Assembly: GCF_024345975.1 (NCBI RefSeq) | Contig: NZ_JAGQCD010000013.1 | Span: forward strand, 28,356 to 92,355 | Direction of reading: 5' to 3' | Origin: Cyanobium sp. Cruz-8D1 | GTDB lineage: Bacteria; Cyanobacteriota; Cyanobacteriia; PCC-6307; Cyanobiaceae | DNA length: 64,000 bases | Part shown: one piece after another, positions 8,424 through 17,661 of the stretch | How the letters are laid out: every line of letters begins with the position of its first letter | Position numbering within the stretch: the first letter of the stretch is position 1 | The notes under the pieces: model-generated | Told to the model about the DNA's origin: nothing | Database searches by the model: none | Seen by the model: only the letters and a program-made list of their open reading frames with translations | Program-made: the position numbers and the translations under genes

Positions 8424-11400
8424 ATGATCACCACGGCGAGCACAGGCGACATCGGGGAGGAAGAGGCCCAACAGCTTCTCGAACGGCTGGACCGCCAGAT
8501 CGAGCACGTCGTCCTGCGCCGGCAGCATCCGATCACCGGTCTGCTGCCCGCCAGCACCGCCAGCACCGTGCACGGCAACTACGGCGATGCCTGGGTGCGG
8601 GACTGCGTCTACTCGATCCAGTGCGTCTGGGGGCTGGCCCTGGCCCACCGCCGCCTGCACGGACCCTGCCGCCGCTCCTTCGAGCTGGAACAGCGGGTCC
8701 TGCAGCTGATGCGGGGTCTGATGCGCTCGATGATGCGCCAGTCGCCGAAGGTGGAGCGCTTCAAGACCAGCCTCGAGCGGCTCGACGCCATCCACGCCAA
8801 GTTCGACACGGCCACGGGAGATCCGGTGGTGCCCGACGACGGCTGGGGCCATCTGCAGCTCGATGCCACGGCCCTGTTCCTGCTGCAGCTGGCCCAGCTC
8901 ACCCGCTCGGGGCTGGTGATCGTTCAGACCAGCCACGAGCGCGATTTCCTCCAGAACCTCGTCTACTACGTGGCTCGCGCTTACCGGGTGGCCGACTACG
9001 GCATCTGGGAACGGGGCGACAAAGGCAACCACGGTCAGCCGGAGCGCAACGCCAGTTCGATCGGCATGGTGAAGGCCGCCCTTGAGACCCTCATCGGGCT
9101 GGATCTCTATGGGCCCCATGGTGACGGCAGCAGCTGCCTGACCATTCCCCATGACGCCATCGTGCGGCTGCGGCGCGCCCTGCGCGGCCTGCTGCCGAGG
9201 GAGTCGGCCAGCAAGGAGGCCGACAGCGCCTGCCTCTCGGTGATCGGCTACCCCGCCTGGGCCGTCGAGGATCCGGCGCTCGTGGAGCGCACCCGGGAGA
9301 AGATCCGCAGCGAGCTGGCGGGCTCCTACGGCTACAAGCGCTTCCTGCGCGACGGCCACCAGACCGCGCTGGAGGACGTGAGTCGGCTCCACTACGAGCG
9401 GGAGGAGCTGGCCCAGTTCGAGCACATCGAATGCGAGTGGCCCCTGTTCCTGGCCTACGAGCTGATCACCGCCTGCTGCGAGGGCCGCTGGAGCGAGGCC
9501 CGTCAGTGGCGCCAGCAGCTGGAGGAGCTGAGCGTGCCGGTCGATGGGGAGGCCCTGCTGCCCGAGCTTTACCTGGTGCCGGAGCGGCTGATCGAGGCGG
9601 AGCGGCGCCAACCCGGCAGCCAGACAAGGGTTCCCAACGAGAACGTGCCCCTGCTCTGGACCCAGAGCCTCACCTGGCTCTCGGATCTGCTGTTGCACGG
9701 GTTGATCACGGCCGACGATCTCGATCCCTGCGGCCGCCGCCACCCCAGCCCCCCGGGGGCCGAGGAGGTGCTGGTGGCCCTGGCTCCGGCCGATGCCAGC
9801 GTCGCTGCGGCCCTGGCGGAGGCCGGCCTGCCGGTGCAGCCGCTGCCGGCGGGCGAGACGCTCCGCCTGCGGGTGGCCAGTTCCCGCGAGCTGGCCCGGC
9901 GCCTGGCGACGGTGGGGGCCAACGGGCGGCTGGGGCTCTCCGGCCATCCACCCGTGCGCATGGAGACCCAGGCGACCGCCAGGCTCTACCGCCACAACGG
10001 CGAGCTGATCGGCTTCCTGCCGGCGGTGCTGGAGGAGGACACCTTCTACCTGGCCGACGATGCCCAGGTGCTGGTGGACACCGTCGCCACCGAGGTGAGG
10101 GTGCTGCAACGCCACTGGCGGGGCGCCGGAGCCCCCCTGCTGCTCGTGCCGGTCCATGCCGGCCCCTTCCGGCGCGACCCCGAGGCGTTCCTGGGCCTGG
10201 GCCGTGAACTGCAGCGGGGCCAGCTGGGCTCGGTGGCCGTACGCCTGGTGTCCCTGGAAGAGTTGGTGCCGCTGGCCAGCCTGATCGACCTGCCACCCCA
10301 GGCCCTGGCCGCCTGTGATCTGGTGCCCGACGGCCACACCCTGCTGCCGGCCAGTGCCAGCCACCAGCCGCTCACCGCCCGCCAGGAACAGGAGCTCGAA
10401 GACGTCCCGCTGGCCCATCTGGTCGATCGGCTCTGGAGCAGCCGCTTGCTGGAGGAGCAGGCGGAGGTGCTGGAACTGCTGTGCCGCCGGCTCGGCCCCA
10501 ATGCCCGCCTGCAGGGACCCCGCAGCGGTCCGGGGGTGCGGCTGATGGTGCTGCTGGAGGAGGTCTACCGCCGCGGCCTGGCCGATGCCGACTGGAGTGT
10601 GGTGCGCCGCGCCGCCGGTGCCATGGGCCTGGTGCACCCCCAGCTGGAGGATGCCCTCACCGATCTGCTGCTGCGCCAGAAGCAGGTGGTGGTGGGCCGC
10701 AACTACACCCACGACTCCCTGCTCAGCCAGCCGGAAGGCAGCCTCGCCATCGCCGCGATGGTGCGCCGCTTCAGCGGCGAGGACGGACGCGAATGGATGC
10801 TGCAGCAGGAGCTGCTGCTGGCCATCGACGCCCTGGCCCGCTCCGACGTGAATCTGCTCAGCGGCAGCCTCACCCTGCAGCTGGGCCAGTTGCTGCTGTT
10901 GCTCACCGGCGAGCTGGCGGCCGAGGCCAACCTCAGCCCCAGTGAGGCCTTCGAAAGCCTCTGCAGCCTGCCCCCCCACGCCATTCGCCGCCGGCTCCAG
11001 GCCGTGCTGGCCGACGTGGAACATGCGCGGGCCTCCCTGCAGCGCAAGGAACAGCTGCACCTGCGCGGACGGGTGCGCTGGGAGGTTCCCGATCCCCTGG
11101 CCGAACTGCCGAAGGACGGCAGCTGGCTGCAGCACCGCATGCGGCTGGGGGCGCTGCAGCGGGTGCCGAAAGAGTTCTACCCCGGCATCTGGGACCTGCT
11201 GCACCACTGCCGAGGCCTGGTGATCGGCGACAAGCTGGAGCGGCGCAACCGCCTGGAGAGTGCCCCCCTGCTGCGGGAGAAGACGCCAGGGGAAAAGAAC
11301 TTCGCCATGTTGGTGGAGCACCTCCTGAGCAAGATCGAAGCCCCGGAGTACCGCCGGCTGTGCATCGAAACCCTGCTCACCCTGATGGCCTTCATGGCCG

Positions 11401-11654
11401 CCAACCCCCAGGTGCAGTTCGACGACGACCTCGCCCTTGACGTGGTGATCGGTCACGCCGTGCGGGTGGGCTGGCAGCAGTGCCATCCCGAGGTGTCGAT
11501 CGCCGATTACGGCCCCCACAAGGCGGAGGCCTGGGACCTCTTCTATCGCTCCTCCCCCGCCGACTGCCGCCGCTGGCAGCTGCTGGCCCTTCAGGAACTC
11601 ACCGACCGGGAACTGGCCCCCCTGGCCGGGACGAACCGGCGGCGGGTCGTCTAG
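8424..11654 (+). CDS. Glycoside hydrolase family 15 / phosphorylase-kinase alpha-like protein
   Basis: A 1076-residue protein. The N-terminal half has the (alpha/alpha)6 glucoamylase-like fold features shared by GH15 enzymes and phosphorylase kinase regulatory subunits: TVHGNYGDAWVRDCVYSIQC, DDGWGHLQLDATALFLLQ, YGIWERGDKGNHG, RNASSIGMVKAALE. The C-terminal half is helical and Leu-rich. Large proteins of this type are common in cyanobacteria. Hydrolytic activity versus a regulatory role cannot be decided here. Start ATG 8424 is 79 bases from the divergent glycosyltransferase. The stop shares a CTAG with the convergent oxidoreductase stop. Confidence 0.8.
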   Translation: MITTASTGDIGEEEAQQLLERLDRQIEHVVLRRQHPITGLLPASTASTVHGNYGDAWVRDCVYSIQCVWGLALAHRRLHGPCRRSFELEQRVLQLMRGLMRSMMRQSPKVERFKTSLERLDAIHAKFDTATGDPVVPDDGWGHLQLDATALFLLQLAQLTRSGLVIVQTSHERDFLQNLVYYVARAYRVADYGIWERGDKGNHGQPERNASSIGMVKAALETLIGLDLYGPHGDGSSCLTIPHDAIVRLRRALRGLLPRESASKEADSACLSVIGYPAWAVEDPALVERTREKIRSELAGSYGYKRFLRDGHQTALEDVSRLHYEREELAQFEHIECEWPLFLAYELITACCEGRWSEARQWRQQLEELSVPVDGEALLPELYLVPERLIEAERRQPGSQTRVPNENVPLLWTQSLTWLSDLLLHGLITADDLDPCGRRHPSPPGAEEVLVALAPADASVAAALAEAGLPVQPLPAGETLRLRVASSRELARRLATVGANGRLGLSGHPPVRMETQATARLYRHNGELIGFLPAVLEEDTFYLADDAQVLVDTVATEVRVLQRHWRGAGAPLLLVPVHAGPFRRDPEAFLGLGRELQRGQLGSVAVRLVSLEELVPLASLIDLPPQALAACDLVPDGHTLLPASASHQPLTARQEQELEDVPLAHLVDRLWSSRLLEEQAEVLELLCRRLGPNARLQGPRSGPGVRLMVLLEEVYRRGLADADWSVVRRAAGAMGLVHPQLEDALTDLLLRQKQVVVGRNYTHDSLLSQPEGSLAIAAMVRRFSGEDGREWMLQQELLLAIDALARSDVNLLSGSLTLQLGQLLLLLTGELAAEANLSPSEAFESLCSLPPHAIRRRLQAVLADVEHARASLQRKEQLHLRGRVRWEVPDPLAELPKDGSWLQHRMRLGALQRVPKEFYPGIWDLLHHCRGLVIGDKLERRNRLESAPLLREKTPGEKNFAMLVEHLLSKIEAPEYRRLCIETLLTLMAFMAANPQVQFDDDLALDVVIGHAVRVGWQQCHPEVSIADYGPHKAEAWDLFYRSSPADCRRWQLLALQELTDRELAPLAGTNRRRVV

Positions 11655-12643
11655 ATGGGGGCCTCCAGGGCCATGCAGAGGTTGGGCTGCTCGACGCACT
11701 GCTCGATCAGGTCGGCCAGCTGCAACGCCCGCGAGGCCTGAAGGCCATCGACAGCTGGGGTTTCCCGGCCCCGCACACATTGGAGAAAATGCTCGAGCTC
11801 GGCGTAGAGGGGTTCGATGGAGGTGGTGCTCACCTCCTCGATGAAGCCGTCGTTGCGGTAAAGCAGCTCGCCGTGGTCGGCGCTCACCGACTCATGGGAG
11901 CGCCTGTGGATGCGCAGATTGCGGTTGAGGAAATCCGTTTCCATCAGGCTGCTGCGGCAGTGGGCGCTGAGGCTGCGGATCTTGCGGTGGGCCATCTTGC
12001 TGGCCGTGAGGCTGGCCACCACGCCGTTGGCGAAGCCGAGGGTGGCATTGACGTAGTCAATCGGGCCATCGGAGCTGCGGCCACCGGCCGCGGCCAGCCG
12101 CACCACGGGGGAGGCGGCCAGCTCCAGCACCAGATCGATGTCGTGGATCATCAGGTCGAGCACCACCGACACATCGTTGGCCCGGTCGGCATTGGGGCTG
12201 TGGCGCCGCGCTTCCAGCACCACCACCTCCTCGTTGGCCACCACCCGCAGCAGCTCCCGGAAGGCGGGGTTGAAACGCTCAATGTGGCCCACCTGCAGCA
12301 GGCGACGGGCCGATTCGGCCGCGCGGATCAGATCGGCCGCCTCCTCCTGGGTGGCGGCGATCGGCTTCTCGATCAGCACGTGCACCCCCGCCTGCAGACA
12401 GGTCATGCCGACCCGGTGGTGCAACAGGGTGGGAACGGCGATGCAGACAGCCTCCACCTCGCCCAGCAGGTCCTCGTAGGTGGGGAACCAGCGGCAGTTG
12501 AACTGCTCGACCGCCAGGCGGCCGCGGGCCTCGTTGGGATCGGCGACGCCCACCAGTTCGGCATCCCGCAACAGGCTCAGCACCCGGGCGTGGTGCCAGC
12601 CCATGTTGCCGATGCCGATGACACCCACGCGCACTGGGTTCAT
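11651..12643 (-). CDS. Gfo/Idh/MocA family NAD(P)-dependent oxidoreductase
   Basis: A 330-residue enzyme of the usual length. The Rossmann motif VGVIGIGNMGWHHARVL is at residues 5-21. The conserved lysine is in HVLIEKPIAAT (the EKP motif, about residue 92). MIHDIDLVLEL is the family's His/Asp segment. Sugar or inositol-type substrates are typical of the family; the exact one is unknown. It is convergent with the GH15-like gene and shares a stop palindrome, and it is 35 bases downstream of the CNNM-type gene. Confidence 0.85.
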   Translation of the reverse strand: MNPVRVGVIGIGNMGWHHARVLSLLRDAELVGVADPNEARGRLAVEQFNCRWFPTYEDLLGEVEAVCIAVPTLLHHRVGMTCLQAGVHVLIEKPIAATQEEAADLIRAAESARRLLQVGHIERFNPAFRELLRVVANEEVVVLEARRHSPNADRANDVSVVLDLMIHDIDLVLELAASPVVRLAAAGGRSSDGPIDYVNATLGFANGVVASLTASKMAHRKIRSLSAHCRSSLMETDFLNRNLRIHRRSHESVSADHGELLYRNDGFIEEVSTTSIEPLYAELEHFLQCVRGRETPAVDGLQASRALQLADLIEQCVEQPNLCMALEAPI

Positions 12644-12678
12644 GGCAAGGGCAGAGCAGAAGGGCGCATTATCGATGA

Positions 12679-13953
12679 TCAGGTTCCTTCCATGCTGGCG
12701 AGGGTGATCTGCACCCGCTCGATGCGGGGTCCATCCATGGTGAGCACGTCGATGCGGACGCCATGCCAGCTGAGGCCTTCCCCAGGGGCGGGGATGTGCT
12801 GCAGTCGCTCGAGCACAAACCCGGCCAGGGTGTGGTGGCCCTCCGCCTCGGGCAGCTGCAGGCCCAGCTGGCGGTTGAGCTCGACGATCTCCAGATCGCC
12901 CGCCGCCGACCAGCTGCCGTCGACAAGTTGCAGCAGATCCTGGGCCGTCTCCAGGGGGTTGTCGTCCTCACCCACGATCTCACCGGTGAGGTCAGACACG
13001 GTGACCAGCCCCTCCGTGCCGCCGTGCTCGTCGACCACGACCAGCAAGGGCTGTCCGCTGCGGATCAGGGGCAGAAGGTCGGCCAGCGAGGCACTTTCCT
13101 GCACCTGGGCCACCGGCAGGATCCAGGGAGCCAGCGGCGTCTCGGGGCGCAGCAAACCCCGGGCGATGGGCTCGGCCAGGCGCCTGAGGTCGAGCATGCC
13201 GCGCACGTCATCGAGGGAACTGCCGATGACCGGAAAGCGGGCGTGCTGGCTGGCGTGGACCGACTCCATCATCTCGGCGAAGGTCACCTCCACCGGCAGC
13301 GTGACCATCCCCGAGCGCGGCATCATCACTTCCCGTACCAAGGTGTCCCGCAGGGAGAACACCCCCTCCAGGATGCTGCGTTCATCGGGCATCAGCCCGG
13401 TGACACTGCCGCTTTCGATCAGCGTCTCGAGTTCGCCGGCCGAGAGCACCGGCACCAGCTCATCCCAGTTGCGCGGCAACCCCAGCAGTCGGAGCAAACC
13501 CCCACTGAAGCGCTCGATCAGCAGCAGCAACGGCGCCAGGGTGCGGGTGAGCGATTCCAGCAGCGGCGCCAGTCGCAGGGCCGAGCCTTCCGGGCGGTGG
13601 AGCACCCAGGCCTTCGGCACCAGACCGCCCAGCAAGGTGGCCAGCAGCGCCAGCGCCAGGAAGACACCGGCATCAATCCAGGCCTGTTCGCTCCGGCCCA
13701 TCCAGCCGGCCACCTGCTCCGCCAGGCCCCGCGCCAGCCAGCCCATGGCCAGCAAGGCCAGCACCAAGCCCAGCTGGGTGGCCACCAGAACACTGCGCAT
13801 CCGGTGCTGCAGCCGGGCCACGGAACGGGCCCCGGGCTCCTCGGCCTCCTCGAGCTGCTGGACCCGGCTGGGCCGCAGGCGAATCAACGCAAGCTCCCCG
13901 GCAGCGAAGAAGGCCAGCAGGGCCAACAGGATCGCCAGGACCAGGAAGCGCAT
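12679..13953 (-). CDS. CNNM/CorC (hemolysin C-like) family membrane protein
   Basis: A 424-residue protein with the order DUF21 membrane domain (hydrophobic segments at about 1-20, 58-78 and 92-115), then two CBS domains (starting near REVMMPRSGMVTLPV), then a C-terminal CorC_HlyC domain (WSAAGDLEIVELNRQLGL). Family members take part in Mg2+/Co2+ transport or homeostasis. The segment GLMPDERSILEGVFSLRDT links the domains as in the family. It is the last core gene before the left tRNA remnant of the island. Confidence 0.88.
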   Translation of the reverse strand: MRFLVLAILLALLAFFAAGELALIRLRPSRVQQLEEAEEPGARSVARLQHRMRSVLVATQLGLVLALLAMGWLARGLAEQVAGWMGRSEQAWIDAGVFLALALLATLLGGLVPKAWVLHRPEGSALRLAPLLESLTRTLAPLLLLIERFSGGLLRLLGLPRNWDELVPVLSAGELETLIESGSVTGLMPDERSILEGVFSLRDTLVREVMMPRSGMVTLPVEVTFAEMMESVHASQHARFPVIGSSLDDVRGMLDLRRLAEPIARGLLRPETPLAPWILPVAQVQESASLADLLPLIRSGQPLLVVVDEHGGTEGLVTVSDLTGEIVGEDDNPLETAQDLLQLVDGSWSAAGDLEIVELNRQLGLQLPEAEGHHTLAGFVLERLQHIPAPGEGLSWHGVRIDVLTMDGPRIERVQITLASMEGT

Positions 13954-14046
13954 TGGTGGGGGAGGTTGGCAGAAGGTTAGGCCCCGCCGCCCGGCTCAGC
14001 CTTCGCCGCCTTCACACGCCGGGTCATGGGCCTGTCTGTGTCAGGA

Positions 14047-14094
14047 ATGGGGGTCCCGGGGATCGAACCCGGCTAAGGCGAATGATGAGTTCGC
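14047..14094 (-). repeat. Island left attachment site: 3' part of tRNA-Met(CAT)
   Basis: These 48 bases match 43431-43478 with one difference (14084 g versus 43468 t). They cover the anticodon arm, variable loop, T arm and acceptor end of the tRNA, and lack its 5' half. This is what remains when a tyrosine integrase inserts DNA in the 3' part of a tRNA gene. It faces the same way as the intact tRNA. Confidence 0.9.
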
Positions 14095-14510
14095 ACGAAG
14101 CCCTTGCCCTGACTTGGTTCTTGGCAGGAGCGTGACTACCAAGTGACTACCACGGCTCACAACTGTGCCTTTTTGGCACTGAAATACGCCTCTTACAGCC
14201 GACGGATCTCCTCGCCGTTCGGCTCTTGGAACACAACCGCTAGGCCTGAGTCAAGGGTCCCAGCCCCGCCGAATGACCTGACTCGTTTCGTAGGAGCGAT
14301 CACCCCCGGTCTTCCCACCGGGCCAACCCCAACCACTTGTCTTGTCAGATAGGGGGGGCTCACGTCACGGGGCTGCTCGTCTGACATTCCATCCGTTTCT
14401 GGTTCTGAAAGGCGCCCTTACCCCAACGCGATCACTGCGTCAGCCATGGACGGCAAGCAGGACCGCATCGGCGCGATGGCAGGGACGCTCCTTGTAGGCA
14501 TAGATAGGCA

Positions 14511-14534
14511 GAGAGAGAGAGAGAGGGGGGGGGG
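14511..14534. repeat. GA microsatellite followed by G10 run
   Basis: About seven GA units run straight into ten G. Such a purine tract on one strand is prone to slippage and is unusual in this genome. It lies in a non-coding part of the island. Confidence 0.9.
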
Positions 14535-14711
14535 CGGCAACCAGCCCAAACACAAATCCAGCTTATCAATCAAAACGCCTTACATAAGGTGATCTTATCA
14601 TCTAGTGGTGTCATCACCAACCCATTCGCACCAGTCAACGCTCGGTGATGTGATGCCCCAGCCGACCATCCCGTCTCCAGGCTCTTGGCCACCCCCACCG
14701 GTGCTGGTGGC

Positions 14712-14745
14712 GCGGGCCCGCTCCTGCCCAGAGGAGCGGGCCCGC
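14712..14745. repeat. Perfect 14-bp inverted repeat
   Basis: GCGGGCCCGCTCCT pairs exactly with AGGAGCGGGCCCGC across a 6-base loop. It lies just past the stop of the frameshifted sigma-like gene on the minus strand, so it may act as its transcription end, but there is no T run on either side. Confidence 0.75.
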
Positions 14746-14752
14746 ATGGCCC

Positions 14753-15242
14753 TCAGGCCGTCACCTGCTCCCGCAGGCTCAGACCCTCCAGCACCGTGAG
14801 CCGCAGGGCAGCCGCCTGGGCAGTGGGTAGCTGCTCCACCAGGGCCTCCAGCCCAGGCTCCAGGGCTGAACCAACCTCGGAGGACTCAGGGGCGCCGAGG
14901 GCATCGAGCCAGCTGCCACCACTGCCCTCCAGCGGCTGATCCAGGCACTGGTGTTTCCAGGTCGCTTCTGCGCGGGCAGCGGCCGGCAGTCGGACAGACG
15001 ATCAGCGCCCGATCGCGCAGCCAGTGGGCCAGGGCACCCTGGATGCAGCGCTTGAGGTACGCCGGGGCGGTGGTGGGATCGGTGACGCGGCCGCAGGCCC
15101 GAACGAGCTCCAGCTGGGCGACCCCGAGCGCATCGCAGGCTTCAACGAGGTCGTGGTAGCGGCGGTGGAAACGACGGGCTAAGGCACCAGCCAAGGGAAG
15201 GTATTGATGCACAAGGCGATCGCGGTCTGAAAGGGGGCGCAT
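14753..15242 (-). pseudogene. Sigma-70-like factor, frameshifted
   Basis: The first frame gives MRPLSDRDRLVHQYLPLAGA and then LKRCIQGALAHWLRDRALIV, resembling sigma region 2 of small cyanobacterial sigma-like proteins. The frame then turns to noise. In another frame, after an extra 4 bases near 14993-15001 (a tandem GTCT on the coding strand), it continues as VRLPAAARAEATWKHQC and ends LEGLSLREQVTA with a stop at 14753, like a short region 4. Removing the 4 bases gives one frame of about 160 residues. The sigma assignment is tentative; the frame break is visible directly. Confidence 0.5.
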
Positions 15243-15647
15243 CGTGGGGTTGGCGCAGGACGCGCCCCCCAACCCGCAGCAGAGCGAAGGGACAATCGGG
15301 GGAAGACCAAGCCGGCACCACGACGCCCCCTCCAGACGCGTGTCGTGTCAGCAGCAGCACCCCCACCAGGGGCAACAGCCCAACGAACAAGCCGCGCACC
15401 ACGCACCGAAAGCTGCAACCCACCGGGGAGCCCCAGCGGGTCAGCAGACACGGCCAGCACCCCGGCAGCCCCCCCCCTGCAGCAGCACCCCCAGCGCCAC
15501 GGGCGGTAGCGGCATAACCCCGAGCAGGCGCGAGCGGGTGGAGCCGACACCGCAGGCGCGGGGCAACCAACAGGCGCTGCTCGACGAGCAGCACGATCCG
15601 CTGTCACAGGGGCAGGTGTCCGAAAAGGGGCCGCAGCCCCTCAGGCG
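15243..15647. other. Gene-poor stretch, 405 bases
   Basis: Several long GC-driven frames cross this stretch on both strands, but their compositions are proline/arginine-rich or cysteine-rich noise. One minus frame (15142-15594) contains a single hydrophobic segment (LFVGLLPLVGVLLLT) and could be a small membrane protein, without other support. Confidence 0.4.
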
Positions 15648-15812
15648 TCAGTCCCGCTGCCAGCGGCGTTCACAGCGGCGCAGTTCCAGCTCGATCGCCA
15701 ACCGGCGCGGCAGGGTCCACAGCGGCCAGACCAGGGCCACAAACCAGCGCAGACCCCGCGTCTGGCGGTACAGCCAGAACCAGCAGGTGAGTTTCCAAGA
15801 GCGGCTTTTCAT
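15648..15812 (-). CDS. Small hypothetical basic protein
   Basis: A 54-residue frame beginning MKSRSWKLTCWFWLYRQTRG and ending in a basic helix ELELRRCERRWQRD. Tryptophans and a central hydrophobic part (LRWFVALVWPLWTLPRRL) suggest one membrane-associated helix. The ATG at 15812 is preferred to an upstream start at 15929. Not recognised; it lies among small island genes. Confidence 0.35.
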   Translation of the reverse strand: MKSRSWKLTCWFWLYRQTRGLRWFVALVWPLWTLPRRLAIELELRRCERRWQRD

Positions 15813-16025
15813 GGCTGAGGCGCCAAAGAACACCGCTTCCACCACCCGGGGGCCAGGCCCGTCCAGGGGGCCATCGGCCCGGGGGGTATGCACCCCGCGC
15901 AGCCCTTGACGGGTCTGGACGCAGACCAAAAGGCGTAGCCAACCAAAACCCTGCTCCCCGGGTGAGGCTCAGCGGTGTCTGGCGCGGCAGCCATGAACCA
16001 GCCGCCGCTACCAGCACCTGGGGGC

Positions 16026-16280
16026 TCACCAGGGTTCAAAGGCGGCAAAGCCCGGCTGCTCTTCCACCTGGGGTTGCTCCAGATAGGGGTTGGAGGACCA
16101 GCTGTCCCAGGCCGAACCCAGCAAGCCCTGGTCAGCAGCAGCGGGGAGGGAGAGTTCGCCCTGCAGATCCACCGGCGCGGGCTCGCTCCAGCCGGCAGCG
16201 CATTCGGCTTCCCAGGCCTCGATCGTGGCGGCCAGCTGCAGGTCAGCGGGGTGTTGGTGAGCAGTGGTGATTGGCTCCAT
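16026..16280 (-). CDS. Hypothetical acidic protein
   Basis: An 84-residue acidic, tryptophan-containing frame starting MEPITTAHQHPADLQLAATI and ending QPGFAAFEPW. It lies downstream of the ArdC-like gene on the same strand with a 141-base gap. Its composition looks like a real soluble protein rather than GC noise, but I recognise no family. Confidence 0.4.
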   Translation of the reverse strand: MEPITTAHQHPADLQLAATIEAWEAECAAGWSEPAPVDLQGELSLPAAADQGLLGSAWDSWSSNPYLEQPQVEEQPGFAAFEPW

Positions 16281-16421
16281 GGGAGGAACGGCAAAGAACA
16301 CCGTCCCCACCCACTGGCTGCTGCTACCAGGCAAGGGTGGTGCTCAGCAACACCCGCGAAGCCCTTGCCGGTGGCTGCCCCCACCCCCGCGTGCAACACG
16401 GGCTGGTGGGGGGCCGGTGGA

Positions 16422-17423
16422 TCATCGGGGCGGGGTTTGGCGTTCGCCCAGAGCCGCTCCAGCGGCCCCCACCACGAGCTCCACGGCTTGGCGGGCCTCC
16501 CCGAGGACCTGGTACAGCACCTGCGGGCTCTGCCGGAGCAACTCGATCCAGTGCCCCAGGTAAGCCGCGTGGTTTTCAAGCGCACTGCCGATCTCCAGCT
16601 GGTCCCCCAGCAGCACTGAGCCCAGCTCCGCTACGAGCTCCTCGCGGGCGTAAGCCCTGGAGCCACACCGACCGCTGAGGTCTCGGTTGAGGCGACTGGT
16701 GTGTCCCGTGGAATGAATCACCTCGTGGGCCCAGGTGGCATAGAAACCTGCGGCTGTATGAAACGCCTGGCGCTCAGGCAGCTGGATCCGATCGATCTGC
16801 GGGAGGTAACAAGCCCGTTCCCCGCCGTAGCTCACCGGCACCGGCCAGGCCCCCAGCAGAGACTCAGCCGCTGCCAGCCGTTCTGGTTCACTGCGCTCAG
16901 CCCCAGCAGCTTCTGCCTGCCTTTGCTCCACCCAGCCAGCCAGGGCGGCACCTTCAAGATCCACCGCGTTGAACACCACCACTGGGCGGAAGCTCATCCA
17001 GACGCGGTCGGCTGCGTTTCCTGCTTCAGTGCCTGAGTCCGAGGTGTCCGGGATCCCCGACCCCTCCGTACCAGCTGCCACCCGGTTGACCTGTGGGCGC
17101 AAGATCCGCACCCCCTGCGAGCCTTTACGGGGGAAGATCCCTTGGGCACGGGCCTCGGCAAACCCGCACCAGTACGGCAACCCAGAACCCCGTAGGTGCA
17201 TCCCCAGGCACAACAAGATCGGGTTGGCCCCCTGGTAGCGATGACCGCTCAGGAGGTTGACGTGGTGCCCACCACCGGTGGAGTCCCATTCGCGGCGCCA
17301 GGGCGTGGTGCCTGCTTCCAGCAGCTGGATCAGCGCCTCCACAAGACGGTCGGGTTGAGCATTCGACTGGCTGGTGGGCTCGGAGCGGGTCTTCGAACGG
17401 GAGCGGGAAGAAACAGCAGCCAT
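16422..17423 (-). CDS. ArdC-like antirestriction/zincin metallopeptidase protein
   Basis: A 333-residue protein with the two-part layout of ArdC. The N-terminal ssDNA-binding-type domain has GTTPWRREWDS, NLLSGHRYQGANPILL and GSQGVRI. The C-terminal zincin-like peptidase domain has the metal motif HEVIH in TWAHEVIHSTGH (about residue 246), followed by YAREELVAELGSVLLG. A Ser/Gly/Thr-rich linker lies between. ArdC proteins are carried by plasmids and islands to protect incoming DNA. Start 17423 was chosen because the upstream 15 residues are not typical. It is upstream of small hypotheticals on the same strand. Confidence 0.8.
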   Translation of the reverse strand: MAAVSSRSRSKTRSEPTSQSNAQPDRLVEALIQLLEAGTTPWRREWDSTGGGHHVNLLSGHRYQGANPILLCLGMHLRGSGLPYWCGFAEARAQGIFPRKGSQGVRILRPQVNRVAAGTEGSGIPDTSDSGTEAGNAADRVWMSFRPVVVFNAVDLEGAALAGWVEQRQAEAAGAERSEPERLAAAESLLGAWPVPVSYGGERACYLPQIDRIQLPERQAFHTAAGFYATWAHEVIHSTGHTSRLNRDLSGRCGSRAYAREELVAELGSVLLGDQLEIGSALENHAAYLGHWIELLRQSPQVLYQVLGEARQAVELVVGAAGAALGERQTPPR

Positions 17424-17661
17424 CGGGCAGCAGCGCAGGACCCGAAGCACCCGCGCGGCCAGCAGCAAGGGCTGGCCCGGGGCCTCGACCTACAACCAGT
17501 TCCACCGGGCGTCACCAACCCAAGGCGGGCCAGCTTGCGTCAGCCCTTGTGCGGCCGCGCATGCTGAGGAATCCAGCGCGCGCCACCTTTGGTGGATTCG
17601 GGGGTGGCATCAGCCATCCGCCCCAGGCGTCTTGATGCAATGACTGCCCCAAGCCCTGCCA

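Larger units (their letters stand above)
14095..14752. other. Gene-poor left end of the island
   Basis: No convincing gene in about 660 bases. Two copies of GTGACTACCA lie at 14132 and 14143, a possible integrase arm-site pair. A GA microsatellite and a run of ten G lie at 14511-14534. An AT-rich stretch follows to about 14610. A 64-codon minus frame at 14193-14387 has no recognisable features. Confidence 0.5.

Noticed and set aside
8370..11780. 1136-codon minus frame opposite the GH15-like gene
   Set aside because: His/Gln/Gly-rich composition typical of an antisense frame in GC-rich DNA; the plus strand encodes recognised motifs throughout.
14047..14094. Second functional tRNA gene at the left end
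   Set aside because: The 5' half of the cloverleaf is missing; only the 3' part matches.
11480..14146. 888-codon plus frame crossing the oxidoreductase and CNNM genes
   Set aside because: Antisense to two well-supported genes; Ser/Arg-rich without domains.
14886..15272. Intact 128-residue sigma-like protein
   Set aside because: The C-terminal part of this frame is noise, and the expected continuation lies in another frame, so it is listed as a pseudogene.
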